From Desulfobacterales bacterium (lineage in GTDB: Bacteria; Desulfobacterota; Desulfobacteria; Desulfobacterales; UBA5852), in NCBI GenBank assembly GCA_030066455.1, contig JASJBQ010000049.1:1-31264 (forward strand): DNA of 31,264 nucleotides, read 5' to 3'. Positions 23,480-30,883 of this stretch are shown in pieces. Positions within the stretch are counted from its first letter, which is position 1. Each line of letters opens with the position of its first letter. Both the position numbers and the translations under genes were made by a program. Below the pieces are notes generated by a model, which was not told where the DNA came from, did no database searches, and worked only from the letters and a program-made list of their open reading frames with translations.

Positions 23480-23903
23480 TTTTTTCCTCCCTGTGGCTTA
23501 AGGATTGAATTTGTCGCGTTGGCGACCGACACACCCTCGCAAGGCCGACAACACCCGCAGGGGCGACACTAAGGCAGTTTCAGCAAACGGTGTTCCGGGA
23601 CAATACGCAGCATGCCGTTCTCCCGACGAGGCTCGAGGCGGTGAGGCGTATCCGTTATGGGTCGAAGGCGCCGCCGTTTATGGACGCGAAGCCGCGGCGC
23701 GTCATCCGGGTCATGGGCATTCCGTCGGTCTTGAACGGATATCGAGGACGAGCGGGGTAACAATGATCAGGGGGCCAATGCATTGGCCGTCATCGCCGGG
23801 ATCGTGGCGCAGCCGTTTTCAGCTGTAGGGGGTCGTTAGAAAGCAGATTGATGATTAAAACTAAAAATAAGCGCGGCTTCGGATTTGTCGACCGATGATT
23901 ACT
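23480..23903. other. Gene-poor stretch of about 420 bp
   Basis: No convincing gene. A short plus-strand end near 23760-23840 (ANALAVIAGIVAQPFSAVGG-stop) faintly recalls the end of an ADP-ribosylglycohydrolase, but it has no supporting start or upstream match and could be chance. The last 60 bp before 23900 are AT-rich. Confidence 0.35.
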
Positions 23904-24704
23904 TCACCCAGCCGATGTGAGCAGTTCCGCCATCCGCTCTCGGCTGCGTACCAGATCGTCGCGGTCTGCGGTGAAGATCTCAAGCGTCATGTCCCCTTGG
24001 TAGCCGATGCTTCTCAAGGCCGCGGCAACCGCCGGGAAGTCGATCTGGCCATCGCCCACTGGAAGGTGGTCGTCACGCCGGCCGCGGTTGTCACTGACGT
24101 GGAGATGCCGCAGCCGGGAATGAAACCGCCGAATATAGGCCAGAATCCGCGTCATACCGTCCGGCCCGATGTGGGCATGCCCGATGTCCAGCGTAAAACC
24201 CAAATGGGGATATCGGGCGAAGCATCGGTCCCAATCGTCCAGCGCGCCGAAAGGGGTCAGTTGGGGGAAGAGATTTTCAAGACACAAATCGATTTTTGCC
24301 CGCTCAGCGCATTCGACGGCCTCGTCCAAACTTTCACGGGCGAAATCGGTATAGAGCGTTGGCGCATTGCGCCCCATGCCGCTCATGTAACTCGGATGCA
24401 GTACGGCCCGGCGTGCACCCAGATACGCGGCCACTTCGATGGAGGCCCGTATTTCGCCGCGTGAAGCCCGTCGGATGCTGGCGGTCAGATCGGCCGTGGA
24501 AAGAAACGTGGGCAGGTGGCAGACCAGCCCCATCCTGTTTTTCACGAGCGCTTCGCGGATGGCTTCGGATTGGGACTGCAGCATCTCGTGATGGGCTTCG
24601 GGGGGATCCATGGCCAACTCGAGATAATCGAATCCCATGTCCCCGAAAGCCTCGATTTCGTCGAGAACTGGCCGAATCGGATAGTTCATGGCCCCGAAGC
24701 GCAT
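23904..24704 (-). CDS. Sugar phosphate isomerase/epimerase family TIM-barrel protein
   Basis: A 266-residue AP-endonuclease-2-like TIM barrel. Typical segments are FGAMNYPIRPVLDEIEAFGDMGFDYLELAMD (first strand and helix), VAAYLGARRAVLHPSYMSG, IDLCLENLFPQLTPFG (metal-binding ENL), FTLDIGHAHIG (DxxHA) and HLHVSDNRGRRDDHLPVGDGQIDFPAV (HxSDNxxxxDxHLxxGxG), giving the set of Glu, His and Asp ligands for divalent metal. Members isomerise or epimerise keto sugars or cleave abasic sites; the substrate cannot be chosen from sequence. It starts 2 bp after the stop of the NUDIX-like gene (TGACAATG), so the two form an operon. Confidence 0.88.
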   Translation of the reverse strand: MRFGAMNYPIRPVLDEIEAFGDMGFDYLELAMDPPEAHHEMLQSQSEAIREALVKNRMGLVCHLPTFLSTADLTASIRRASRGEIRASIEVAAYLGARRAVLHPSYMSGMGRNAPTLYTDFARESLDEAVECAERAKIDLCLENLFPQLTPFGALDDWDRCFARYPHLGFTLDIGHAHIGPDGMTRILAYIRRFHSRLRHLHVSDNRGRRDDHLPVGDGQIDFPAVAAALRSIGYQGDMTLEIFTADRDDLVRSRERMAELLTSAG

Positions 24705-24706
24705 TG

Positions 24707-25612
24707 TCAGTTCCTCAGGCGGCTGCCGGTCATGTATTGCGGCGGCAGCTCGCGGGCGACCACCCCGAGGGTTTGCGGCCCGGGGGCCGAGAACCCAAGC
24801 ACCCGGTTCAAGAAGCGCATAATCATCCGGTAGGTGGCCCCCCAGATGATTTCAGGGCCCTCATCGGTGTCAAAACGAAAGGCGGGGAAATCGAGCCGCC
24901 CGCCGCCCGAACGCCCACCGACATCCGGCATGGACAGGCGGTAGCAAATGTAGCCGCTCGGATTCAGGAATTCCCGCACCGGAATCCGCACCACCCGCTC
25001 GACCTCCCAATTGGGGTGAAACCTGTGCTGACGGCGCACCCCGACCACGAGGGGCAGGATTACCCGGCGGAACATGACCAGTTCTTCGGGGGGCAGTATT
25101 CCGAGCAAACGGGTCGCGCAAGGAATCAGGCGCATTTCCTCCCACCCTTCGCGCATTGCGGCGGCCATCAGCAGACGCAGGCGCTGCAATGCCTGGGGGT
25201 GCTCCCGGCGCCAGTGGGCCGCGTGACGCCAGCGACGCAGGGGAGAGGCCGGCAGGCGCAACAGGCGGCTTAGGATCGTGTCAATGCCGGGCTCGACACC
25301 GCCCCCCGGGCAGCAGATGTCACCGGGTTGTTTCACCCGCCGTGAGCGCTTGTTCAGGATCAGGCACGGTTCGGCAGCCTGCTGCGGACCGAGGGCGCAG
25401 CCACCGATGATCAGGAAGACCACCGACACGTGCTGCAAATCATCGAAGTCGATGGGCTGCAGCGCATCGAGAGCCCCTTGCGAAGTCAGCAACCGCTCGG
25501 CCCGCTGTCGAAAGGCGGCCGGTGTCTGCAGGCAACAAACAGCCCCGGTCTGGTCTAAAGCGTCGATCATAAGAATCGCTCGGCGGTTGGTCGAAAATGG
25601 CGGCGGACTCAA
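24707..25612 (-). CDS. NUDIX-like hydrolase with split NUDIX box
   Basis: A 301-residue protein. The fold start is clear (SVVFLIIGG ... PCLILNKRSRRVKQPGDICCPGGGVEPG), as is the catalytic helix (AAMREGWEEMRL, with the REUXEE Glu triad). Between GGGVE and REGWEE lie about 40 extra residues, whereas a normal box has about ten, so the box is interrupted by an insertion. The C-terminal half (GILPPEELVMFRRVILPLVVGV ... WGATYRMIMRFLNRVLGF) is typical of CoA-pyrophosphatase-like NUDIX proteins. It probably cleaves a nucleoside diphosphate linked to another group. The TTG at 25612 with GAAGGA upstream is the likely start; an ATG 14 codons later is possible. The operon is divergent from tetR. Confidence 0.8.
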   Translation of the reverse strand: MSPPPFSTNRRAILMIDALDQTGAVCCLQTPAAFRQRAERLLTSQGALDALQPIDFDDLQHVSVVFLIIGGCALGPQQAAEPCLILNKRSRRVKQPGDICCPGGGVEPGIDTILSRLLRLPASPLRRWRHAAHWRREHPQALQRLRLLMAAAMREGWEEMRLIPCATRLLGILPPEELVMFRRVILPLVVGVRRQHRFHPNWEVERVVRIPVREFLNPSGYICYRLSMPDVGGRSGGGRLDFPAFRFDTDEGPEIIWGATYRMIMRFLNRVLGFSAPGPQTLGVVARELPPQYMTGSRLRN

Positions 25613-25694
25613 TCAAATCCTTCGGCATTATAGAGCTTGCACCTGCGCTTGTCACCCGTGCGAACGGATTCGTCCGCGCTGGCGTGCTTGGTGG

Positions 25695-25741
25695 TTGACA
25701 AACCCGTGGGCACTTTATAAAAAGGACCGGTCGGTTTTTTT
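25695..25741 (+). promoter_or_regulatory. tetR promoter with palindromic operator
   Basis: TTGACA (25695-25700) is followed by an A/T-rich -10 region (TATAAAAA around 25716-25723) with a 15-17 bp spacer. Immediately downstream, the palindrome GACCGGTC (25725-25732) is flanked symmetrically by AAAA (25719-25722) and TTTT (25735-25738). The operator lies between the -10 and the RBS (AAGGAT), the classic location for a TetR autorepressor. The same 12-bp core reappears, inverted, before the aminotransferase. Confidence 0.65.
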
Positions 25742-25753
25742 AAGGATCCAGGT

Positions 25754-26371
25754 ATGCCCGCGAAAGGTGAACGCACCCGTCAGCGAATCATCGAACTGGC
25801 CCTGCCGGTTTTTTCGGTCAAGGGCTATTTCAACACGTCCATCAGCGATATTCTCGCGGCCACCGGTCTGACCAAAGGGGGGCTCTACTGCCATTTCCAG
25901 AGCAAGGAAGATATCTGGTACGCGGTATACGACGAAGCCGTCAGCGTCTGGCGCCAGACGGTTTTTAAAACTATACGCCCGGTCAAGGATCCGCTGGAGC
26001 GCATCGCCAAGACCTGCGAACGTGTCCTGAACCCGTATCTCGAGGGTGAAGTTTTTGATGGCGGGTGTTTCTTCGTCAACATGCTGGTGGAGCTTTCCGG
26101 CCAGTCTGCCGCCATGAGCCGACACATTCTCAAGGGCTTCGTCGGCTTCGCCAAACTTTTCCAGAACTGGCTCAAGGAAGCCGATGCTGAAGGTCAACTC
26201 CGGGAGGGTCTGGATATCAAGGGGGTGGCCAATTTCATTGTCATCTCCCTTAACGGGGCGGCCACCCTGTATGCCGCCAGCCGCGACAAGGCCGTCCTGC
26301 ACCGCACCAACCGCCAGCTTCAGACTTATCTGGCGCTGTTGAAGAAGCAGGCGGGCGAAGGTCGTCCATAA
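25754..26371 (+). CDS. TetR/AcrR-family transcriptional regulator
   Basis: A 205-residue TetR regulator. The N-terminal HTH (GERTRQRIIELALPVFSVKGYFNTSISDILAATGLTKGGLYCHFQSKEDIWYAVYDEA, residues 5-62) carries the recognition-helix signature TKGGLYxHFxSKED. The remaining helices form the ligand-binding domain (NPYLEGEVFDGGCFFVNMLVELSGQ), which resembles the group that controls fatty-acid or quinone-type ligand responses; the ligand is unknown. AAGGATCC before the ATG acts as RBS. It lies between a divergent NUDIX operon and a co-directional aminotransferase. Its own promoter contains a palindrome whose 12-bp core also stands before the aminotransferase. Confidence 0.92.
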   Translation: MPAKGERTRQRIIELALPVFSVKGYFNTSISDILAATGLTKGGLYCHFQSKEDIWYAVYDEAVSVWRQTVFKTIRPVKDPLERIAKTCERVLNPYLEGEVFDGGCFFVNMLVELSGQSAAMSRHILKGFVGFAKLFQNWLKEADAEGQLREGLDIKGVANFIVISLNGAATLYAASRDKAVLHRTNRQLQTYLALLKKQAGEGRP

Positions 26372-26467
26372 AAGGCAGCGTGCGGACAGGGATACAGCGC
26401 TCTTGGCTTGAACCCATTAGGGCCATTTCCGGAGAGATATGGCGGAAGTCAATTTTTTAATTTACAC

Positions 26468-26479
26468 ACCGACCGGTCC
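26468..26479 (+). promoter_or_regulatory. Second copy of the TetR operator core
   Basis: ACCGACCGGTCC lies 17 bp before the ATG of the aminotransferase. Its exact reverse complement is at 25724-25735 in the tetR promoter. The central GACCGGTC is palindromic. Occurrence in front of two adjacent genes strongly suggests one regulator controls both; an A/T-rich TTTAAT just upstream could be the -10 of the aminotransferase promoter. Confidence 0.6.
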
Positions 26480-26496
26480 CGTCCAAAGGAGCACTC

Positions 26497-27681
26497 ATGA
26501 ACGTCCAGCACCTGTTGGCTCGACGAACCGAACGCATGCAAGTCAACGCCATCCGGGAAATCCTCAAAGTGGCCTCCCAGCCCGGCATGATATCGCTGGC
26601 CGGCGGCATTCCCGCACCGGAAAGCTTTCCGCTTGAACTCATCGCCGAATTGAACGCCAGGGTTCTTGCCACCTACGCCACGGATGCGCTCCAGTACGGG
26701 CTCACCGAGGGCTTTCCGCCTCTGCGTCATGCGCTGGCAGACCGGCTTGCGACCAAGGGGATTCCCGTTGGAATGGAGGATATCCTGGTGACAAGCGGTT
26801 CCCAGGGCATTCTGGACGCCGTTGGCAAAACATTGATTTCGCCCGGGGATCCGGTTGCCGTCGAATCCCCGACCTACCTGGGGGCGCTGCAGGCCTTTAC
26901 GCCCTACGAGCCGCGTTATCTGGCGCTGACCTGCGACGACGAAGGCTTGATCCCCGAATCCCTGGAGGCGGTTCTCGGCCGCCGATCCGTCAAATTTGTC
27001 TATCTGGTCCCGAATTTCCAAAATCCCACCGGCAGGACGCTGTCCATGTCGCGGCGCCGGACCGTGGCCCGCATTCTCCAGCGCTACAATGCCTTGCTGG
27101 TGGAGGACGATCCCTACGGGGATCTGCGGTACGAAGGAGAACCCCTTCCCGCCCTGAAAACGCTGGCGCCGGAGCATGTTATCTATATCGGCACCCTTTC
27201 CAAGGTTTTCGCCCCGGGTTTGCGTCTGGGCTATTGCGCCGCGCCGGCCGCCATCCGCGACTGGTTGGTTCTGGTGAAACAGGGGGTGGATCTGCACACC
27301 GGAACATACGCTCAGGCCCTCGCCGCCGAGTACATTGCCGGCGGCTACCTGGACCGTCATCTGCCCCGCATCATCGAACTCTACCGACCCCGCAAAAACG
27401 CCATCCTCGATGCGTTGAGGCATGCTTTCCCCGCAGATTTTAATTGGTCGCGACCCGAAGGCGGCATGTTCGTCTGGGTCGAGGGCCCCGAAGGCATGGA
27501 CATGCGGGCGCTCTATAACCGGGCCGTCGAAAACGGCGTGGCCTACGTGCCGGGTCAGTTTTTCTTTGTCGACCCGGCCAAGGGCCGCCACACCCTGCGG
27601 CTGAATTTCACCATGGCCGACGGCCCCACCCTGAAACGCGCCATCGAACTGCTCGCGCACGTCATGCGTCGACAAGGTTGA
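26497..27681 (+). CDS. PLP-dependent aminotransferase (class I/II, LysN/2-aminoadipate-like)
   Basis: A 394-residue fold-type-I aminotransferase. Recognisable parts include the opening GMISLAGGIPAPESFPLELI, TSGSQGILDAVGKTLISPGDPVAVESPTYLGALQAF (cofactor phosphate loop), VYLVPNFQNPTGRTLS (NPTG), VEDDPYGDLRY (Asp that binds the pyridine nitrogen, with Tyr) and GTLSKVFAPGLRLGY with the PLP lysine at about residue 236. The Arg that binds the alpha-carboxylate is in HTLRLNFTMAD. This group covers 2-aminoadipate and multi-substrate aminotransferases. GGAG lies upstream of the ATG. The TetR-type operator 17 bp upstream suggests control by the adjacent tetR. The exact amino acid substrate is unknown. 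Confidence 0.92.
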   Translation: MNVQHLLARRTERMQVNAIREILKVASQPGMISLAGGIPAPESFPLELIAELNARVLATYATDALQYGLTEGFPPLRHALADRLATKGIPVGMEDILVTSGSQGILDAVGKTLISPGDPVAVESPTYLGALQAFTPYEPRYLALTCDDEGLIPESLEAVLGRRSVKFVYLVPNFQNPTGRTLSMSRRRTVARILQRYNALLVEDDPYGDLRYEGEPLPALKTLAPEHVIYIGTLSKVFAPGLRLGYCAAPAAIRDWLVLVKQGVDLHTGTYAQALAAEYIAGGYLDRHLPRIIELYRPRKNAILDALRHAFPADFNWSRPEGGMFVWVEGPEGMDMRALYNRAVENGVAYVPGQFFFVDPAKGRHTLRLNFTMADGPTLKRAIELLAHVMRRQG

Positions 27682-27788
27682 GAACCGACGGCGGGCGTGT
27701 GAACGCGGGCCGTGCGGATTGATAAACACCCGCCGACGAGAATGAGGATTTCGCTCTAAGACAAGGCCGCAGCCGACGGGCAAGCGCA

Positions 27789-27854
27789 GGCGCAGCTCAT
27801 GCGACGTCGAGGGGCGCCAGGAGCAAGAACGCCGCCCGGGGCCGGAAGATGCCC
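27789..27854 (+). repeat. Direct repeat A, left copy (66 bp)
   Basis: Aligned without gaps to 29355-29420 with 7 mismatches (about 89% identity). It begins GGCGCAGCTCATG and ends GGCCGGAAGATGCCC. Both copies have the same orientation and flank the insertion element. The sequence looks like a dispersed genomic repeat; this cannot be confirmed within one window. Confidence 0.7.
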
Positions 27855-27874
27855 GCAGCAATGAATAAGGGATT

Positions 27875-27893
27875 CGATGACCCTGTGAGGGGG
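27875..27893 (+). repeat. 19-bp inverted repeat, left arm
   Basis: CGATGACCCTGTGAGGGGG is perfectly inverted at 29418-29436 on the far side of the insertion element, where it overlaps the last hairpin of the TolC gene. Confidence 0.75.
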
Positions 27894-28015
27894 TAGATTC
27901 CGGTTCCAGGCAAGATAGAATGAGAAGGCCGATCTCCCAAGAGCTGTGATAAAATCACGCTCAATCCAATTAACGCAGTCACTGTGTGCTGCACATTTGC
28001 CAAAGGAGACCGGCC

Positions 28016-29068
28016 ATGAAAAACCATATCACAATTGGAGTGGATCTGGGAGACCGCCATCACATCGCCGTGGTCTTGGATCCCAACGGTAACCAGTTAG
28101 AGGCTACCAAATTAATCAATACCAAAGTGGCCCTCAAACGCTTCTTTCAACCATACGATGGCGCCACGGTGGCCATCGAGGCCGGCACCCATTCGCCTTG
28201 GATTAGCCGGCTGCTCGAATCCCTCGGCTGCACCGTTTACGTCGGCAATCCCCGCAAGTTGCGTGTGATTTGGGACTGCACGGACAAAAGTGATCTTAGA
28301 GACGCTCGCATGCTGGCCATGATCGCCCGTCTGGAGCCCAAATTGCTCTGGCCCATACGCCATCGGGACATCAACGCCCATAACGACTTGGAAGTGATCA
28401 AGGCCCGAGAGATGTTAGTGCAAAGCCGCAGCAAACTCATCAACCATGTGCGCTCGGCGATTAAGGGCATTGGCCAGCGCCTGCCCAAATGCTCGGCGGC
28501 CAGTTTTGCCAACAAAGCCTCCGGTCAAATCCCTTCAGCCTTGCAACCGGCCCTGATCCCGCTACTGGAAACCATCGCGCAGATCACGGATAAAATCCGC
28601 GCATTGGACAAGCGTATCAACGTCTTGGCGCTCGAGCGCTATCCGCACACGCATTGGCTGCAACAGGTCCAGGGGGTGGGCCCGGTGACCGCCCTGACTT
28701 TTGTGCTAACCATCGAAGACCCGGCACGTTTTGCTAAAAGTCGGATGCTTGGGCCTTACCTGGGCTTGACGCCGCGACGCGATCAATCCGGCCAGACCGA
28801 AAAACAGCTTCCGATTACCAAAGCGGGCAATGCGCTATTACGCAAACTCCTGGTCAATTGTGCCCATTATATTATCGGCCCCTTTGGTGCTGACAGCGAT
28901 CTGAGGCGACATGGACTGGCAATCGCCGCGCGCGGGGGCAAAAACGCACGCAAACGTGCGGCGGTGGCCGTTGCCCGCAAGCTGGCTGTATTGTTGCACC
29001 AGCTATGGGTCAGCGAACAGAATTATGTGCCCCTGCATAGCCGAATAAACCTTGGGAAAGCCGCCTAA
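28016..29068 (+). CDS. IS110-family DEDD transposase
   Basis: A 350-residue transposase. The RuvC-like N-terminal domain has the DEDD tetrad at about D10 (ITIGVDLGD), E55 (VAIEAG), D93 and D96 (DKSDLRDARMLA). The C-terminal Transposase_20 domain has VQGVGPVTALTFVLTIEDP and LGLTPRRDQSGQTEKQLPITKAGNALLRKLLVNCAHY, with the conserved Ser (QSG) proposed to attack DNA. Enzymes of this family recombine donor and target under guidance of a structured RNA encoded in the element's non-coding end. AAAGGAG is 7 nt before the ATG. Codon use seems less GC-biased than in neighbouring genes, fitting an acquired element. It appears intact. Confidence 0.93.
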   Translation: MKNHITIGVDLGDRHHIAVVLDPNGNQLEATKLINTKVALKRFFQPYDGATVAIEAGTHSPWISRLLESLGCTVYVGNPRKLRVIWDCTDKSDLRDARMLAMIARLEPKLLWPIRHRDINAHNDLEVIKAREMLVQSRSKLINHVRSAIKGIGQRLPKCSAASFANKASGQIPSALQPALIPLLETIAQITDKIRALDKRINVLALERYPHTHWLQQVQGVGPVTALTFVLTIEDPARFAKSRMLGPYLGLTPRRDQSGQTEKQLPITKAGNALLRKLLVNCAHYIIGPFGADSDLRRHGLAIAARGGKNARKRAAVAVARKLAVLLHQLWVSEQNYVPLHSRINLGKAA

Positions 29069-29280
29069 AAAACGGCTGCAAGTAAAAATCGCCGTATGCG
29101 AGCCGTTGACGTCTGGTCCGGGTGACTGCGATGCGGCCTTGGCACTGGTCAATTGCCGTTGGCTACAAAAAAGTGCGTTGGCAAGATAGCAGCACCCACC
29201 GCCGGATATTACCATGCACCGAGCCAAAGGCGGGCTCGATCAAAGAGTGCGAATGGAAGCGTGACGGTCATGGCTCATGC
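29069..29280 (+). ncRNA. Candidate guide (bridge/seek) RNA region of the IS element
   Basis: Immediately after the transposase stop, AACGGCTGCA (29071-29080) pairs with TGC-G-AGCCGTT (29097-29107), a 10-bp stem with one bulged G. A second hairpin pairs CGAGCC (29220-29225) with GGCTCG (29233-29238). The IS1111 branch of the family places its guide RNA downstream of the transposase, as here. Hairpins are read directly; the RNA itself and its ends are inferred. Confidence 0.35.
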
Positions 29281-29281
29281 A

Positions 29282-29311
29282 GAAAAAGGATGTCCGTGAA
29301 ACGGACATCTT
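29282..29311 (-). terminator. Rho-independent terminator of the minus-strand efflux operon
   Basis: A perfect 9-bp stem GATGTCCGT-GAA-ACGGACATC (29289-29309). On the minus strand it is followed by CCTTTTTCTG, giving a good stem plus T-run. It lies 130 bp after the TolC stop. On the plus strand it has a weaker T-run, so it may also end transposase readthrough. Confidence 0.7.
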
Positions 29312-29354
29312 GACTTGCCTTCTCATGGAAGGCCGCAGCGATCTGACGGCCGCA

Positions 29355-29420
29355 GGCGTAGCCCATGCTACGTCGAGGAGCGCCAGGAGCGAGAACGCAG
29401 CCTGGGGCCGGAAGATGCCC
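29355..29420 (+). repeat. Direct repeat A, right copy (66 bp)
   Basis: Second copy of repeat A (about 89% identical to 27789-27854), beginning GGCGTAGCCCATG. It lies between the minus-strand terminator and the end of the TolC gene. Confidence 0.7.
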
Positions 29421-29436
29421 CCTCACAGGGTCATCG
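29418..29436 (-). repeat. 19-bp inverted repeat, right arm
   Basis: The reverse complement of 27875-27893. It overlaps the last bases of repeat A and forms the loop side of a hairpin (GCCCCCT at 29417-29423 and AGGGGGC at 29441-29447) whose stem includes the TolC stop codon. Confidence 0.7.
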
Positions 29437-29438
29437 CG

Positions 29439-30857
29439 TTAGGGGGCATTGAACGGAAGCAGTATCCGCCCCGTCGCCACATCCAGGTTCTTCCAGGTCT
29501 GACGGAGTCCCACCCGCGCCAGGGCCAGCTGACTCGTGGCCTGATTGAGATCCCGCTGGGCTTCGTTGAGCCGCACCAGGGACGCCTGACCGGCGTTGAA
29601 TTCCTTGTCCACCAGATCCCGGTTGCGCTTGACCAGTTGGGCGTTGTTCTGTTGCAGAAGCAGTTCGCGTTGCGCTGTCACCACGTTCGCAATGGCTTCG
29701 CGCACCTCGGAAGCCACCGCGATACGGGTGGCGTCCAGGTTGTCTTCGGCCTCATTTTTTTGAAATCTGGCTTCCGCCAGGCGGGCCCGGCGCTCTCCCC
29801 CGGTAAAGAGGGGATAGCTTAAAAACAACCCCACGGTACTGCCCAGATCGTCTTTTTCATAATCCGGGGAATTATCCTGTTCAGCGTCCACGGAGGCCCG
29901 GAATTCGAGCTCAGGCCAATACTGCGACCGGGCGATGCCCACGCCGGCCTCGGCCTGGTTGACGATCGACTCATCCCGCACGATATCGGTACGATTGTCG
30001 AGGGCGAATACGATGTTTTCATCATCCGCAGGCGCCGCCAGATCTTTATCGGTTTCCGGCTGAAGGGCGGAGAGCTTCAAGGTTTCGGGCAGACCGGCAT
30101 CCGGAATGCCCATCAGGGCGGCCAGACCGATCATGGCCAGACGGTAGTCGCGTTCAAAACCGTTGCGGGCCGAGCGGGCCGCATTGACCTGGACTTCGAA
30201 ATTGAGCACGTCGCTGAGCGATCCGGTGCCCACCCGCATGCGCGCCCGGGCCTCTTCGAGCTGGCGCGTGTTGAATTCCTCGTCGGCATCGGCGATGGCG
30301 ATATTTTCCAGGGCCAGTTGGGCCACGTAGTAATTGTCGGCAATGGCCGAAAGCAGCAGCCTCCTGGCCTCCATCAGCGAAGCCAGATTCTCCTCCTCGC
30401 CGAAGCGCGCCCGGGCGTTGTCGTAATGGCGGCGGAAGCCGTCGAAAACGGTCCAGGTGGTAATCATTTCGACCCGGTAGATATTGGTGGAATCATCGGC
30501 ATCCCCCACCCTGACCGTTTGCCCCCCGGTGATGACCCTGTCTTTTCTCTTGTTGTTGGATATTTCCTCACGCCGCCACGAACCTTCGGCGCCCACGGTC
30601 GGCCAATAGGCGGCCTGGGCCTGGCGCACACGCGCACGGGCCTGGCTGACCCGTTCCGAGGCCGCCTGCAGATCAGGGTTTTGCATCAATCCGATCCGCT
30701 GGGCTGTCTGCAGATCCAGAATTTCAACGGACGCCAGGTTGATACCGAGGTCCGCGGGCCCGGCGGTCAAATCCCCGGCGATGACTGCCGGGACCGTCAA
30801 TCCGACCAGCACCAGCCCGGCCACGGTTGCCTTCCTCAAAAGATTCAGCATGCGCAT
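29439..30857 (-). CDS. TolC-family outer membrane efflux protein
   Basis: A 472-residue outer-membrane channel protein. The N-terminal signal peptide (LRKATVAGLVLVGLTVPAVIA, cleavage after AVIA) is followed by two homologous halves of long helices. LDLQTAQRIGLMQNPDLQAASERVSQARARVRQAQAAYWPTVGAEGSW is the first helix-turn, and GIARSQYWPELEFRASVDAEQDNSPDYEKDDLGSTVGLFLSYPLFTGGERRARLAEARFQ is its repeat. This is the TolC trimer subunit that forms the exit duct for RND pumps. It is 26 bp downstream of the RND gene, the usual pump-duct operon. The ATG at 30857 has AGGAAA next to it; an ATG two codons later has better spacing. The stop lies in a hairpin stem. Confidence 0.92.
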   Translation of the reverse strand: MRMLNLLRKATVAGLVLVGLTVPAVIAGDLTAGPADLGINLASVEILDLQTAQRIGLMQNPDLQAASERVSQARARVRQAQAAYWPTVGAEGSWRREEISNNKRKDRVITGGQTVRVGDADDSTNIYRVEMITTWTVFDGFRRHYDNARARFGEEENLASLMEARRLLLSAIADNYYVAQLALENIAIADADEEFNTRQLEEARARMRVGTGSLSDVLNFEVQVNAARSARNGFERDYRLAMIGLAALMGIPDAGLPETLKLSALQPETDKDLAAPADDENIVFALDNRTDIVRDESIVNQAEAGVGIARSQYWPELEFRASVDAEQDNSPDYEKDDLGSTVGLFLSYPLFTGGERRARLAEARFQKNEAEDNLDATRIAVASEVREAIANVVTAQRELLLQQNNAQLVKRNRDLVDKEFNAGQASLVRLNEAQRDLNQATSQLALARVGLRQTWKNLDVATGRILLPFNAP

Positions 30858-30883
30858 TTTCCTGTATCCATCTTGATCGCGTT

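Larger units (their letters stand above)
27682..28015. other. Left flank of the IS110-family element
   Basis: This gap holds a 66-bp repeat (27789-27854), one arm of a 19-bp inverted repeat (27875-27893) and the left end of the insertion element (from about 27895). A small hairpin GTGAT-AAA-ATCAC (27946-27958) lies 57 bp before the transposase start, and AAAGGAG (28002-28008) is its ribosome binding site. Confidence 0.55.
27895..29280 (+). mobile_element. IS110/IS1111-family insertion sequence
   Basis: One complete DEDD-type transposase gene lies within about 1.4 kb, the normal size of this family. The element lacks the terminal inverted repeats typical of other IS, as expected, so its exact ends cannot be set from sequence; 27895 and 29280 are estimates. 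A 10-bp direct repeat (GGCAAGATAG at 27909-27918 and 29180-29189) occurs in both ends. Right of the transposase is about 210 bp of structured non-coding DNA. Direct 66-bp repeats and a 19-bp inverted pair lie just outside on both sides. Confidence 0.75.

Noticed and set aside
23760..23840. End of an ADP-ribosylglycohydrolase-like pseudogene
   Set aside because: Only about 20 residues of faint similarity, no upstream match or start; indistinguishable from chance.
26449..27861. A 470-residue open frame antisense to the aminotransferase
   Set aside because: It mirrors a clear PLP enzyme; no family features and no ribosome binding site.
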